From Aselliscus stoliczkanus (lineage: Eukaryota > Chordata > Mammalia > Chiroptera > Hipposideridae), in assembly GCA_033961575.1 (NCBI GenBank), contig CM066737.1:45360771-45424770 (forward strand): a DNA stretch of 64,000 bases. The letters are read 5' to 3'. The notes below the pieces were generated by a model that searched no databases, was not told the DNA's origin, and saw only the letters and a program-made list of their open reading frames with translations. Positions 33,431-45,016 of this stretch are shown here, one piece after another (within the stretch, counting starts at the first letter, position 1; the number at the start of each line of letters is the position of its first letter). Position numbers and translations under genes: made by a program.

Positions 33431-34316
33431 AGATATTTTAAAATTAAAGTTAATTGGTGTGACAATTGTTAGAAGTAACACAGGTTACAGGTGTACAATT
33501 CTTTAATACATCATCTATATATCACATTGTGTATTCACCATCCAGAGTCAGCTCTCTTTCCATCACCACATATTTGATCCCTTTTACTACCCCCTTCACC
33601 CTTACCCTCTGGTAACCACTAAACTATTGTTTGTGTTCTGAGTTTTTGATTTTTCATTTGTTTGTCTTGTTCCTTTGATATTTTCAGTTTTATATACCAC
33701 ATAAAAGTAAAATCATATGGTTCTAGACTTTTTCTGTTTGACTTACTTCACTTAGCATTATAATCTCAAGATCCACGAATGTTGTTGCAAATGGCGCTAT
33801 TTCATCTTTTCTTATGGCAGAATAGTATTCTATTGTGTATATATACCAAATCTTCTTTATTCAATCATCTATCAAAGGACACTTTGGTTGTTTTCATATA
33901 TTGGCCACCATGAATAAGTTGCAATGTGCAATCAGAGTACATGTATCTTTATGGGTAAATGTTTTCAGGCTTTTGGGGTAGATACCTAGGAAAGGGATTG
34001 CTGGGTCATATGGTAATTCTATTCTTAATTTTTTGAGGAACCTCCACATGGCCTTCCATTGTGGCTGCACCAATCTGCATTCCTGCCAGCAAACAGTGTA
34101 TGAGGGTTCCTTTTTCTCTACAGCCTCTCCAACACTTGTTATTATTTGTCTTGTTCATGATAGCAGTTCTAACTGGTGTGAGGTACAATATATCATTGTA
34201 GATTTTATTTGCATTTCTCTTGATGATTGGAAACATTGAGCATTTTTTATATGTCTATTGGCCATTTGTATAGCCTGTTTGGAGAAATGCCTATTCAGGT
34301 CCTCTGCCCATTTCTT

Positions 34317-34415
34317 TTTTTAAGGCCAGTGTCACTGGCCCTCATATGTGGGACCCGAACCGGGGCCGCTGGCTTCCCAAGCCAGCGCTTAACAACCACA
34401 CCACTCGGCCAGCCC
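34317..34415 (-). mobile_element. tRNA-headed SINE, short type
   Basis: The plus strand reads ggccagtgtcactggccctc ... accactcggccagccc, with cccatttctttttt/cccatttttaaat as the approximate target duplication. It is inserted in L1 F. Confidence 0.88.
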
Positions 34416-34900
34416 TCCCATTTTTAAATAGGATTTTTTGGGGTTTTTTCGTTATTGAGTTGAATAAGTTCCTTATATATTTTGGATATTAGCCCCTTAT
34501 TGGAGGCATTGTTTGCAAAAATCTTCTTCCATTTGGTTGGTTGCCTCTTTAATTTGCCAATGGTTTCTTTTGCTGTGTAGAAGCTTTTTAGTTTGATATG
34601 GTCCCATTCATTTATTTTAGCTTTTACTTCCCTTGCCTTTGAAGTCAAATTCATAAAACCCTATTTGAACCTAAGGTCTATAAATTTAGCACCTATGTTT
34701 TCTTCTATGCATTTTATTGTTTCGGGTCTTATGTATAGGTCTTCAAACCATTTGAGTTAATTTTGGTACACCGTGACAGATATCAGTCTAATTTCATTCT
34801 TTTGCACGTGGCTTTCCACTTCCCCCAGGACCATTCCTTGAAGAGGCTGTGTTTTCTCCATTGTATGTTTTTGGCTTCTTTGTCAAAAGTTATCTGTCCA

Positions 34901-35345
34901 AGGCTGGCCGAGTGGCGCATTGGTTAAGAGCTGGTTTTGGAATGCCAGCGGCCCCGGTTTGGATCCCACGTGTGAGGGCCAGTGACACTGCCCTCTACAG
35001 CTAACAACAGCTCCACCTGGAGCTGGGCTGTGCGAGCCCCGGCGACGGTGTAGGCTGCTGTCCCTGCTGCAGTGGGCTGCCATAGGCTACAGTGAGTGGT
35101 CAGCAGCCAGCGTGAACAGCTGGCAGCCAGCGTGAGCTGCCAATAGCCGCGGTGAGCGACATCCAGAGGCTAGCGACCAATCTGCCTCATCCGGGAAGAG
35201 CACAATGACGATACCATCATGGGCCAGTGAAGCAACATCCTCCGCAACTAGACTGAAGAACAAAAAAACAACTTGTCTGTTCCCCTTTCCTGATTCCCCA
35301 ATGCTGTTCCCCTCCCTCAATTCCCCAATAAAATCTTTAAAAAAA
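34901..35345 (+). mobile_element. Long composite SINE (~445 bp)
   Basis: Head aggctggccgagtggcgcat, central ctctacagctaacaacagct, tail ccccaataaaatctttaaaa. Perfect 16-bp target duplication aaaagttatctgtcca at 34885-34900 and 35344-35359. Confidence 0.95.
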
Positions 35346-36248
35346 AAGTTATCTGTCCATATTTATGTGGGTTTATTTCTAGGTTCTCAATTAGATTCCA
35401 CTGGTCAATGTGTCTGTTTTTCTGCCAATACCATACTCTTTTGACTATTGTTGCCCTGTAGTACAAGCTGAAGTCAGGAAATGTGATACCTCCAGCATTG
35501 TTCTTCTTTTCTTAGGAATGCTTTGGCTATTCGGGGTCTTTTGTGGTTCCATACAAATCTCACGGTTTTTTGTTCTGTTTCTTTAAAAAACTGTCATTGA
35601 GATTTTCATGGGGATTGCATTAAGTCTGTATGTTGCTTTGAGTAATATGGTCATTTTAACTATGTTGATTCTTCCAATCCATGAACACAGAATGTCTTTC
35701 CATTTCTTTGTGTCTTCTTCAATTAAAAAAAAAAAAATCATGGTTTTCAGTGTGTAGGCCTTTCACATCCTTGGTTAATTTTATTCCTAGGTATTTTATT
35801 TTTTTGTTGCAATTTCAAAGGGAATTGGTTTTTTAATTTCTTTTTCTGCGATTTCATTGTTAGTATATGTGAATTCAATGGACTTTTGTACACTGATATT
35901 GTAGCTGGCACCTTTACTGTATTCATTTATTGTTTCTATTAGTTTTTTTGTGGAGTCTTTAGCGTTTTCTATATATAGCAACATGTAATCTGCAAAAAGT
36001 GATAATTTAACTTCTTCATTCCAATTTGAATGTCTTTTATTTCTTTCCCTTGCCTGGTTGCTCTGGAAAGGAGTTCCAATATTATGTTGAAAAGCAGAGG
36101 TGATAGGGGACAGCCCTGTTGTTTTCCTAAAAGTAGAATGAGGGGCTTCAGTTTTTCATCATTAATTATGATATTAGCTGAGAGTTTGTTATATATGGCC
36201 TTTATTATATTAAGGTATTTTCCTTCTATACCCATTTTAGTACGTGTT

Positions 36249-36746
36249 GTTTTTTTTTTCTAAGATTTTATTGGGGAATTGGGGGAGGAGGCGAACAGCG
36301 CTGGGGAATCAGGGAAGGGTAACGGACAAGTTGCTGTCCTTTTTGTTCTTCAGTCTAGTTGTGGAAGACATTGCTTCACTGGCCCATGTTGCTATTGTAA
36401 TCATTGCACTCTTCCTGGCTGTGGCAGTAGGTCGCCGGTCATTGGACGGTAACTCATGGCGGCTCACAGAAGCTCACGCCAGCTGATGGGCACTCACGCT
36501 GGCTGCCAGCCACTCACAGTAGCTCATGGCAGCCCACTGCAGTAGGTGCTGCAGATTACGCCATCGCCGGTGACTCATGGGAGCCCAGCTCCATGTTGAG
36601 CTTCTGCTCACCATCTTAGCTATGGAATACGTTAGCTATAGAGAGGGCAGAATCCCTGAACCTCATGTGGGATCCAAACCGGGGCCCTGCTGCTCAGAGC
36701 TGGCATCCCAAGCCAACTCCTAACCAAAGTACCACTTGGCCAGCCC
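36249..36746 (-). mobile_element. Long composite SINE variant (~500 bp)
   Basis: Tail side first on the plus strand (ctaagattttattggggaat), head at accacttggccagccc. The body contains an extra segment around 36610-36700 (ctcaccatcttagctatgga) that is absent from the 34901 copy. Target duplication agtacgtgtt/agtaagtgtt at 36239-36248 and 36747-36756. Confidence 0.9.
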
Positions 36747-36930
36747 AGTAAGTGTTTTAATCATAAATGGATGTTGTATCTTGTCAAATGCTGTTTCTGC
36801 ATCTATTGATGTAATCATATGATTTTGTCCTTTATTTTTTTATGTGGTGTATTATAGTGATTGATTTCCCTATATTAAACCATCCTTGTGCCCCTGGGTT
36901 GAACCCCACTTAGTTGTGATGTATAATCTT

Positions 36931-37465
36931 TTTTTTTTTTTAAAGAAACACTCAAAGCTCCTTCTTGGCAGGAGACACCATGGAGTAGCAAAGGCAGAAT
37001 CTCTTATTTATTATTTTATTTTATTTTATTTTTTTATTGGGGAATTGGGTAAGGGGAACAGCGTTGGGGAATCAGGGAGGGGGAACAGACAAGTTGCTGT
37101 CTTTTTGTTCTTCAGTCTAGTTGCAGAGGACGTTGCTTCACTAGCCCATGTTGGTATAGTCATTGCGCTCTTCCCGGATGAGGCAGATGGGTCCCCGGCC
37201 TCTGGATGGTCGCTCACCGCAGCTATTGGCAGCTCATGCTGACTGCCAGCCACTCATGCTGGCTGCCGGCCACTCACTGTAGCCTATGGCAGCCCACTGC
37301 TGCAGGGGCTGCAGCCTACACCATTGCTGGGACTTGCACAGCCCAACTCCAGGTGGAGCTGTTGTTAGCTGTAGACGGCAGTGTCACGCCCTCATATATG
37401 GGATCCGAACTGGGGCCGCTGGTGTCCTAAACCAGCTCTTAACCAATGCACCACTTGGCCGGCCC
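36931..37465 (-). mobile_element. Long composite SINE with extra 3' segment (candidate 3' transduction)
   Basis: Perfect target duplication gatgtataatctt at 36918-36930 and 37466-37478. Reading the minus strand: SINE head and body (37465 to about 37036), an A-rich stretch (about 37035-37007), then about 65 bp unlike the SINE (37006-36942), then a second A run (36941-36931). Everything lies inside one target duplication, so the extra segment was co-inserted. Confidence 0.88.
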
Positions 37466-39055
37466 GATGTATAATCTTTTTAATGCATTGTTGCATTCGT
37501 ATTGTAAGTATTTTGTTTAGTATGTTGGCATCTGCATTGATCAGATATTTTTCTGTAATTTTCTTTTTTTTTTAATGTTATACTTCACAGGTTGTGGTAT
37601 CAGGGTAACATTGGCTTCATCAAATGAGTTAGGTTGTATTGTCTCTTCAATTTTTTGGAAGAGTTTGAGTAGGATAGGTATTAGGTCCTCTTTGAATGTT
37701 TGGTAGAATTCACTGGTGAAAGCATCTCGTCTTGGACATTTGCTTTTTGGAAGGTTTCAGATGACTGATTCAATTTCCTTATCATTTATCTATTTAGATT
37801 TTCGAATTCGTCATGATTCAGCCTAGGAAGGCTATGTGTTTCTAAGAACATGTCCAGTTCTTATAGGTTATTGAATTTGGTGGAATATAATCATTCATAG
37901 CTTTCTTGGATGATTTCTGTGGCATCTGTGGTAACTTCCCCTTTTATTTATGATTTTATTTGTGTCTTTTTTCTTTTTATCTTAGTGAGTCTAGCCAGTG
38001 TTTGTCAATTTTGTTAATGTTTTCCAGGAACCAGCTCATTGTTGCATTAATTTTTTCTCTTGTCTTTTTGTTTTCTATTTCATTCAGCTGTGCTCTTATT
38101 TTCATTATTTCTTTCCTTCTGCTGACTATGGGTTTCATTTGTTTTACTCTTTCTAGTTCTTTATGGTGTAACTTGAGGTTATCTATGTGCGAGTTTTCTT
38201 CTTTCTTGAGACAGGCCTGTAATGATATTAATTTCCCTGTTAAAACCCCTTTCACTGCATCCCCAAAATTTTGGTAGGGTATATTTTCATTCTCATTTGT
38301 TTCTATGTATATTTTCATCTCTCCTCTTATTTCTTCTTTGACCAAGTTGTTCTTTAGAAGTATGTTGTTTAATCTCCACATATTTGTGGTTTTCCCTGCT
38401 TTCTTTCTGCAGTTGATATCCAAGTTTAAAGCCTTGTGATCAGAGGATATGCTTGGTATGTTTTCAATCTTCTTCAATTTTCTGAGACTGGTTTTATGTT
38501 CGAAGATATGGTGTATATAAGAGAATGTTCCATGCACACTGGAAAGGAATGTATAGTCTGATGTTCTAAGATAAGTGCTCTATAGATGTAAATTATGTCC
38601 ATGTCTTCTAATATGTCATTTAAGGGTGATATTTCTGTATTGATTTTCTGTTTCAGTGATCTATGCATAGGTGTCAATGATGTATTTTATTCCCCTACTA
38701 TAATTGTGTTTTGGTCAATTTTGCCCTTTATTTATCTTAGTAGTTTCTTAGTGTATTTTGGCACTCCCTGATTGGGGGCATAGATATTGATGACTGTTAT
38801 GTCTTTTTGTTGTGTAATCCCCTTTATCATTATGAAATGCCCATCTCTGTCTCTTGTTACTTTTTTTATCCTGAAGTCTGTTTCATCTGACATCAGTATA
38901 GCTACACGTGTTTTTCTCTGAATACCATTTGCTTGGAGTGTCAATTTCTACCTTTTCACTTTGAGTCTATGTTTGTCATTGTAGCTGACATATGTCTCTT
39001 GGAAGCAGCATATGGTTGGGTTCAGTTTTTTAATCCAATCTTCTACTCTGTGCAT

Positions 39056-39437
39056 TTTTTTTAGGTTTTATTGGGGAATTGGGGAAGGGAACAGCCAAGT
39101 TGTTGTCCTTCAATCTTAGTTGTGAAGGATGCAGCTAGCTCCACTCCCAAGTCCAGTCACCATCCAGTCACACATCACCAGCTTGCCACCAGTCAGCTCA
39201 AGGTGCTGTGTTCAATCTTAGTTGCGGGTGGGCATAACCCACCATTCCATGTGGGATTGGAACCTGCAACCTTGTTATTAGAAGCACGTTGTCTCACCAG
39301 CTGAGACATCCTGCCACCTGTTGGCAGCTCAGTCGCAGCTCAGCTTGGGCGCAGCACACTGGCCCATGTAGGAATCGAACTGGCAACCCTGTTCCTCAGA
39401 GCTCATGTTCTTAACCAACTGAACCACTCTGTTGGTC
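39056..39437 (-). mobile_element. VES-like SINE, multi-module
   Basis: The plus strand starts taggttttattggggaattg and carries gggattggaacctgcaacct and aggaatcgaactggcaaccc, the complements of two B-box-like modules, ending ccaactgaaccactctgttg. Inserted in L1 F near the ORF2 start. Confidence 0.8.
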
Positions 39438-39842
39438 CCTCTATGCCTTTTTATTGGTGAGTTCAGTCCACTTATATGCAGGATGATTATTGATATATGA
39501 GGATTTCCTATCATTCTATCTCTGGTTTTTGGTAGGACTGTGTCTCCATTGTTTCTTTGCCCTTTTGTTGATCTCTATTATTTCAGTGTGGTGGTATTCT
39601 ATGATTTTCCCTCTTTCTTTTTTTTTGTCATATATTTCAGTTCTGGATTATGTTTTGAGTGGTTACCATTAGTTTATGTAAAGGAAAGTTTCATACTTAA
39701 TGTATTCCATTTTCTTCAGCATGCTTCCTTTCTATTCTCTTGTGCTGGTTCTGACCCTTACTCTCTCCTCTTTTATATTTTTGTTGTCATAAAATGTTCC
39801 TATTGATGCTGTGAGTTGATTTCTGTGCTGAAGTAGCAAGTC

Positions 39843-39845
<3 letters not shown>

Positions 39846-39894
<49 letters not shown>
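39846..39894. repeat. (TC)n microsatellite
   Basis: About 24 TC units at the tail side of the adjacent antisense SINE. It may have grown from the target-site or A-tail junction. Confidence 0.97.
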
Positions 39895-39898
<4 letters not shown>

Positions 39899-40358
39899 AT
39901 TTTATTGGGGAATTGGGGGAAGGAACGGCATTGGGGAATTGGGAAAGGGAAACAGACAAGTTGCTGTCATTTTGTTCTTTAATCTAGTTGTGGAGGACGT
40001 TGCTTCACTGACCCATGTCGGTATTGTGATCATTGTGCTCTTACCGGCTGAGGTAGATTGGTCACCGGCCATTGGGTTGCCACTCTCAGAGGCTAATGGC
40101 AGCTCTCATTGGCTCCTAGCTTCTCACACCGGATGCCGGCCAACTCATGGTAGCTTATGGCAGCCCACTGCAACCCCACTGCCGCCTACACCATCCCTGG
40201 CGACTCATGGCATCCCAGCTCCAGGTTGAGCTGTTGTTCACCATCTTAGCTGTGGAGGGTACAGTGTCACTGGCCCATGAGGGATGTGAACCGGTGACCC
40301 TGGTTCTCAGAGCTCGTGCTCCCAAGCCAACTCTTAACCAATGAGCCACTCGGCCGGC
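39895..40358 (-). mobile_element. Long composite SINE variant (~460 bp)
   Basis: The plus strand reads aagattttattggggaattg through aatgagccactcggccggcg. It shares the caccatcttagctgtggagg segment with the 36249 and 49320 copies. The antisense open frames here are SINE-derived. Confidence 0.9.
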
Positions 40359-40526
40359 GACCTCTCTCTTTTTTTTAAAGTGCTTTTTGTTTCTTCTTTA
40401 TCCTGTATGTTATGTTTAAGTGTATAGTGTCCTCTTTGGTGTAGGTGTTGCCATTTTCTGCTTCTAATCTGTCTGTTCGTAATACTACTAATGGTTTTGT
40501 ATTATTTTGCTTTTTTTATTTTCAGG

Positions 40527-41459
40527 TCTAGTAGCCTCCTTCAGTATCTTTTGTAGGGCAGGTCATGTGTTAGAAAATTCCCTCAGCTTCTGTATGTCTG
40601 GGAAGGTCTCTGTTCCTCCTTCATATCTAAAGGATATCTTTGCTGGATATATTATTCTTGGCTCATAATTTCTCTTTTTCAAAAGTTTGAATATTTTATT
40701 CCACTCCCGTCTGGCTTGTATTGTTTCTGCTGAGAAACCCGATGATAATGGGCACTCCTTTGTAGCTTTTCCCTGACTGCCTTAAAAATTCTTTCTTTTT
40801 GACAACTTCAATATAATGTGTAGGCTTGTTGGCATTGAGGTGATTAGGTGTTCTATTTACTTCTTGGATTTGAGGATCCAGTTCTTTTCACAAGTCTGGG
40901 AAGTTCTCACCGACTATTTGTTTGAATAGACTCTCTGTGTATTTCTCCCTTTCTTCCCCTTCTGGTATGCTCATTATTCATATATTACTCTTTCTGATGG
41001 AGTCAGAAAGTTGTTGTACAGTTCTTTCATTTTTACTCTCAACTCCCTCTCTTCTTCCATCTGTGTCATTTCCAGATTTCTATATTCGATGCCACTGATT
41101 CTTTCCTCCAGCTTGTCAGCTCTATTGCCTAAGCTGGCTATTTCATTCTTCATTTCTTTTACTGAGTTCTTAATCTTCATGAATTCTATTTGGTTATTTT
41201 TAAAAATTTCAATCTCTTTGTTAAAATGTTCATTTTGGTGTTTGATTGCATTTCTGAGTTCATTCAACTGCCTGTGTGTGTTTTCTTGCATCTTATCAAG
41301 TTTTCTCAGAACTGCATTCTTGAATTCTCTGTCATTTAAGTCACATATTTTCATGTTTTTAACTTCATTTTCTGGAGATGTTTCAGTTTGTTTCTGAGCT
41401 AACTTGTTACCTTGGTTATTCATGGCAATTAATGAATTATTATTTCTCTTACTAGGCAT
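40527..41459 (-). pseudogene. L1 ORF1 remnant, element F
   Basis: The start at 41459 is MPSKRNNNSLIAMNNQGNKL. The first 161 codons are open and form a coiled coil with heptad-like spacing (LDKMQENTHRQLNELRNAIK ... ADKLEERISGIEYRNLEMTQ). The RNA-binding and C-terminal domains downstream are broken by stops. This is a different ORF1 lineage from elements A-D. Confidence 0.82.
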
Positions 41460-42540
41460 CTACAGGAGTGGGTTCTGCAACAGGTTGTTAGGATGAGGTT
41501 TTTCTTTTGATTTCCAGTAGGTGTTGGTGGAATGTTTTCTTTTCTCTCCTATTGCAGCCTTTATTCTCACACAAACACTATACTGTTATATTTTCTAGGC
41601 ATTCTTCTGGCTTTTCACAGAATGGAATCATTCCCTGGAAGGTGAGCTTCTTTTCTGTTAGCAGGTCACCTGGGTCTCAGGGCATCGCCTCCATTGGGGA
41701 ATGTTGTGAGCTCCTGAAGTTCAGCAGCTCTTCCTGCACCAGATTCAGGACCTGTGTGTTTCAGCAGCTCTGTTTACCCCGTAGGGATCCACCCAGACAG
41801 GTGGGGGAAGGGCAGAGTGTGTTGGAAGAGATGGCTCTGTGGCATGACAGTGACCACTAGCACAGCCAGTCCTGCACCCAAGGCTCCCCTCCCCTTTGCC
41901 AGAACTAGTTGGGTTGCGAGTTGTTGCTGCGGGTTGCAGTTCTCAGAACTGCAAATATTAGGGTTTTTTTTTTGTTTGTTTTTTAATTATCTGACACTGC
42001 TACCGTTCTACTTCTAGCACTGGAAAGGTGGATGTGCGGCAAGCTTTGAAAGGGTGGGGAGGGGTCAGCTAGGATCTGTCTCTGTACCTTCCATCCTCTG
42101 CTTGGCAGTAAGGGCTTAAGCTACCATTCTCACTCTTCTTCTCTCAGTCTTTGCTCTAAGGCCTGCGCCATGAGCGTTGGTTTTAGCTGTGTTATATTCT
42201 GATCCCTCACGAGGGAGTATTGGCCATAAAGGAAGTGCTAGCAGTCTGAATTCTTCCCACTCTTGCAACTGAAGTAGCTCTGGAATGTGGAGAGCTCGAA
42301 GCTTCTGAGCTCCGGTATGCCTCCAGTATTCCGCTTGCGGTCTGCATTTTCCCCCTCCCCCTTTCCTCCTCTCCCACTCGCACAATTTGCCCAAATTTAA
42401 GTTATTTCAGTTGAGTGTCTCTGCATCTTGCCTGTCTGCTGCACATGGAATCCTTTGTGGAAATATAACTATTCAATTTGTTGTAAATTCCAGGGGAGAG
42501 TTCAAGTGGCTCATCTCCTGCTGCCATTTCTGTCACATAG
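41460..42540 (-). promoter_or_regulatory. L1 5'UTR/promoter region, element F
   Basis: About 1.1 kb precede ORF1, with GC-rich stretches and a terminal ctgctgccatttctgtca (plus strand), a diverged counterpart of the gccatctt end at 18741-18754. Confidence 0.55.
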
Positions 42541-43289
42541 TTGTAAGATTTTGTTTTTAAATAGAGTAAAGCAGAGGATTTTTGGATGGGAGCAAGGATT
42601 TTAGGTGCGATTGAAGACAATAATGACAGAATAAGATGTCATGATAAGTGGAGATTGAATTCCTAGTGTGAGACATTTTTAGATTGAATTTGAAGGTGCT
42701 TTTTCATGAGACATGGTATAATTTTCTGTCCTGGCAGATATTTTCTAAAAACAGTTGGTGAAACTTGGTTCATATGAGGACAGCTGTAAAATAGCAACAC
42801 AGATTTGTAAAGATTCTCTTTACCAAGAAAGAAATGATTTATCCTATTATCTTTGATTAACGGACTGTGAACAACTTAAAATTTTTATCGCTACCATATT
42901 AGACAAATATGGACTTCACCTTGTATAGTCCAGGTCTGACACGTTCTGTGAAGGAGCCAAGTAAGTTACCAATATATCAAGATGGTATGTGAAGTGGAAT
43001 ATTACCTAATAATTTAGCAAATATAAGTATTGTATCCCAATTTTCAACTGTGTTTTAGTCCCAATGTGCTGATACTCTTTCAGTAATATGTCTAACAGGA
43101 TGTATAGCTCGGCCCCAGGTTTGATATTCACAAGTTCAAGCATACTGAGCATTTTGTGATTTATGTAGGTAATCTTTATATTTGTGGGAGTTTGAAGTGG
43201 GTATACATCAACCCCATAAAAACTCATATTAGATATTTCATTTTTTCAAAGATCTTTCTTGGCCAAGCTGCCTATGGGATTCTGTATTT
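42541..43289. other. Unassigned DNA with one short minus-strand open frame
   Basis: About 750 bp without recognised repeats. The minus strand at 43227-43006 has a 73-codon frame of ordinary protein-like composition (KMLSMLELVNIKPGAELYIL). It might be a fragment of another retrocopy, but I cannot name a parent and the frame is closed on both sides. Confidence 0.35.
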
Positions 43290-43468
43290 TTTTAAAGAAT
43301 TAAATTAATTATTTTATTTTTTAGTTAAAGGTGTACAAAGCAATGTAATAAGTAGACATTTAAATGCTTCATAAAGTGATAACCCATCCCCCAAGCTACT
43401 ACCCCTCTGACATCTTATATAGCTCTTACAATACTATTGACTGTCTTTCCTATGTTGTACTCCACTTC

Positions 43469-43470
<2 letters not shown>

Positions 43471-43501
<31 letters not shown>
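43471..43501. repeat. (AT)n microsatellite
   Basis: About 14 AT units between two L1 3'UTR modules. Confidence 0.95.
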
Positions 43502-43504
<3 letters not shown>

Positions 43505-43857
43505 TAGTTATGCTTGACATTCAGTATTATTCTACTTCAGCTTCAGGTGTATAGCACATTGGTTAGGCATTTACACAGCCTATGAAGTAATCCCCCTGAT
43601 AAGCCCAGTGCCCATCTGGCACCTTACATGATCTTTACAATATTGTTGATTATATTCCCCATACTGTATTAAAAACCATTTTGTATTTCTAAATACCTTC
43701 ACTTTTTTCACCTCCATTCCCATTTATCACCCTGATAGATCTGTTACCTATCTGGCACCATACCAAGTTATTACAATATTATTGACTGTATTCCATATGC
43801 TATGACTACTGACTGTGTAACAACCAATGACTACTGTGTAACAACAAATTTGTATTT

Positions 43858-43962
43858 TTTTTTTCAGAGGACAGTGTCACTGGCCCTCACATGTGGGATC
43901 CGAACCGGGGCTGCTGGTGCCCCAAGCCAGCTCCCAACCACCACACCACTTGGCTGGCCCCC
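43858..43962 (-). mobile_element. tRNA-headed SINE, short type
   Basis: Short SINE in antisense (gacagtgtcactggccctca ... cacttggctggccc) with perfect target duplication aatttgtattt at 43847-43857 and 43963-43973. Confidence 0.93.
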
Positions 43963-44019
43963 AATTTGTATTTCTTAATGCCTTTCCCATTCACACATCT
44001 GTAACACCCATCTCATCTT

Positions 44020-45016
44020 AAAGAAGTCTCTATAAGATTCCTTGTAATACTGGTTTAGTGATGATGAGCTCCTTCAGCTTTTTCTTGACTGGGAAGCTCC
44101 TTACCTATCCTTCAAAACTAAATGATAGCTTTGCCTGGTAGGGTAATCTTGGTTGTAGGTCATTGCTTTTCATCACTTGGAATATTTCCTGCCAATCCCT
44201 TCTTGCCTGCAAAAGTTTCTGTTGAGAAATCAGCTGATAGTCTTATCACCCTGTTAGGTAACTAACTGCTTTTTTTCTTGCTGCTTTTAAGATTCTCTCT
44301 TTGTCTTTAACCTTTGGCATTTTAATTATGATGTGTCTTGGTGTGGGCCTCTTTGGGTTCATCTTGGTTGGGAATCTCTATGTTTCCTGAACCTGTATAT
44401 CTACTTCCTTAATCAGGTTAGGGAAGTTTTCTGTCAAAATTTCTTCAAATAAGTTTTCAATTCCTTGCTTTCTCTGTTCTTCTTCTGGTAACCCTATAAT
44501 GTGAATGTTGGTATGTTTGATATTGTCCCAAAGGCCCGTTAAACTCTCCTAAATTTTTGGATTCTTTTTTCTTTTTGCTGTTCTGGTTGGGTGTTTTTGC
44601 TATATCTTCTACATCACTGGTTGGATCCTCTGCTTCATCTAATATACTGTTGATTCCCTGTAATATATTCTTCATTTCCATTATTGTATCTTTTATTTCT
44701 GACTGGTTCTTTTTCATGTTTTCCATCTCAATTTTTTTTTTGAGGGTGGTGTTACTGGCCATCATACGTGGGACCGAACCGGGACCGCTGGCTTCCTAAG
44801 CCAGCGCTTAACCACCGTGTCACTCGGCCAGCTCTCCATCTCAATTTTTATGTTTCTTATCTCACTGTTGAAGTTCTCCCTGAGATCATTGAACATCCTT
44901 TTAACCATTTCTTGGAACTCTGTGCCAGATGGATTGTTTATCTCCATTTCATTTAGTTCTTTTTCTGCAGCTTTGTACTGTTCTTTTATTTGGGACATGT
45001 TTCTTTCTATCCCCAT
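44020..45016 (-). pseudogene. L1 ORF1 remnant, element G
   Basis: The start at 45016 gives MGIERNMSQIKEQYKAAEKE, continuing NPSGTEFQEMVKRMFNDLRE as a coiled-coil segment. A SINE (44737-44834) interrupts it, after which the frame continues at 44735-44457 (MKKNQSEIKDTIMEMKNILQ, LDEAEDPTSDVEDIAKTPNQ). The downstream RNA-binding part is frame-broken. Confidence 0.82.
44737..44834 (-). mobile_element. tRNA-headed SINE, short type
   Basis: Short SINE antisense in ORF1 of element G, with perfect target duplication tccatctcaattttt at 44722-44736 and 44835-44849. Confidence 0.94.

Larger units (their letters stand above)
33695..39514 (-). pseudogene. L1 ORF2 remnant, element F
   Basis: The start at 39514 gives MIGNPHISIIILHISGLNSP. 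Endonuclease sequence is at 38944-38477 (RDRDGHFIMIKGITQQKDIT), then EN/linker at 38537-37977. The RT is at 36235-35969 ([20 protein letters not shown]) and 35984-35796, but the YADD box region is frameshifted. Five of the six SINEs lie in it. Inactive. Confidence 0.88.
33436..42540 (-). mobile_element. LINE-1 element F, antisense, near full-length
   Basis: The plus strand starts at the L1 3' terminus (taattggtgtgacaattgtt ... aggtgtacaattc) and proceeds through the 3'UTR, ORF2 (about 33695-39514), ORF1 (40527-41459) and 5'UTR (41460-42540). Six SINE insertions (34317-34415, 34901-35345, 36249-36746, 36931-37465, 39056-39437, 39894-40358) account for about 2.4 kb. It is more diverged than elements A-D, with many frame breaks. 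Confidence 0.9.

Noticed and set aside
34901..34980. tRNA gene
   Set aside because: The head has a B-box-like GGTTTGGATCC but no complete cloverleaf, and it recurs as the head of dispersed SINEs with target duplications.
38474..38677. Independent endonuclease gene
   Set aside because: It is a frame fragment of the L1 F ORF2 endonuclease region and continues in other frames on both sides.
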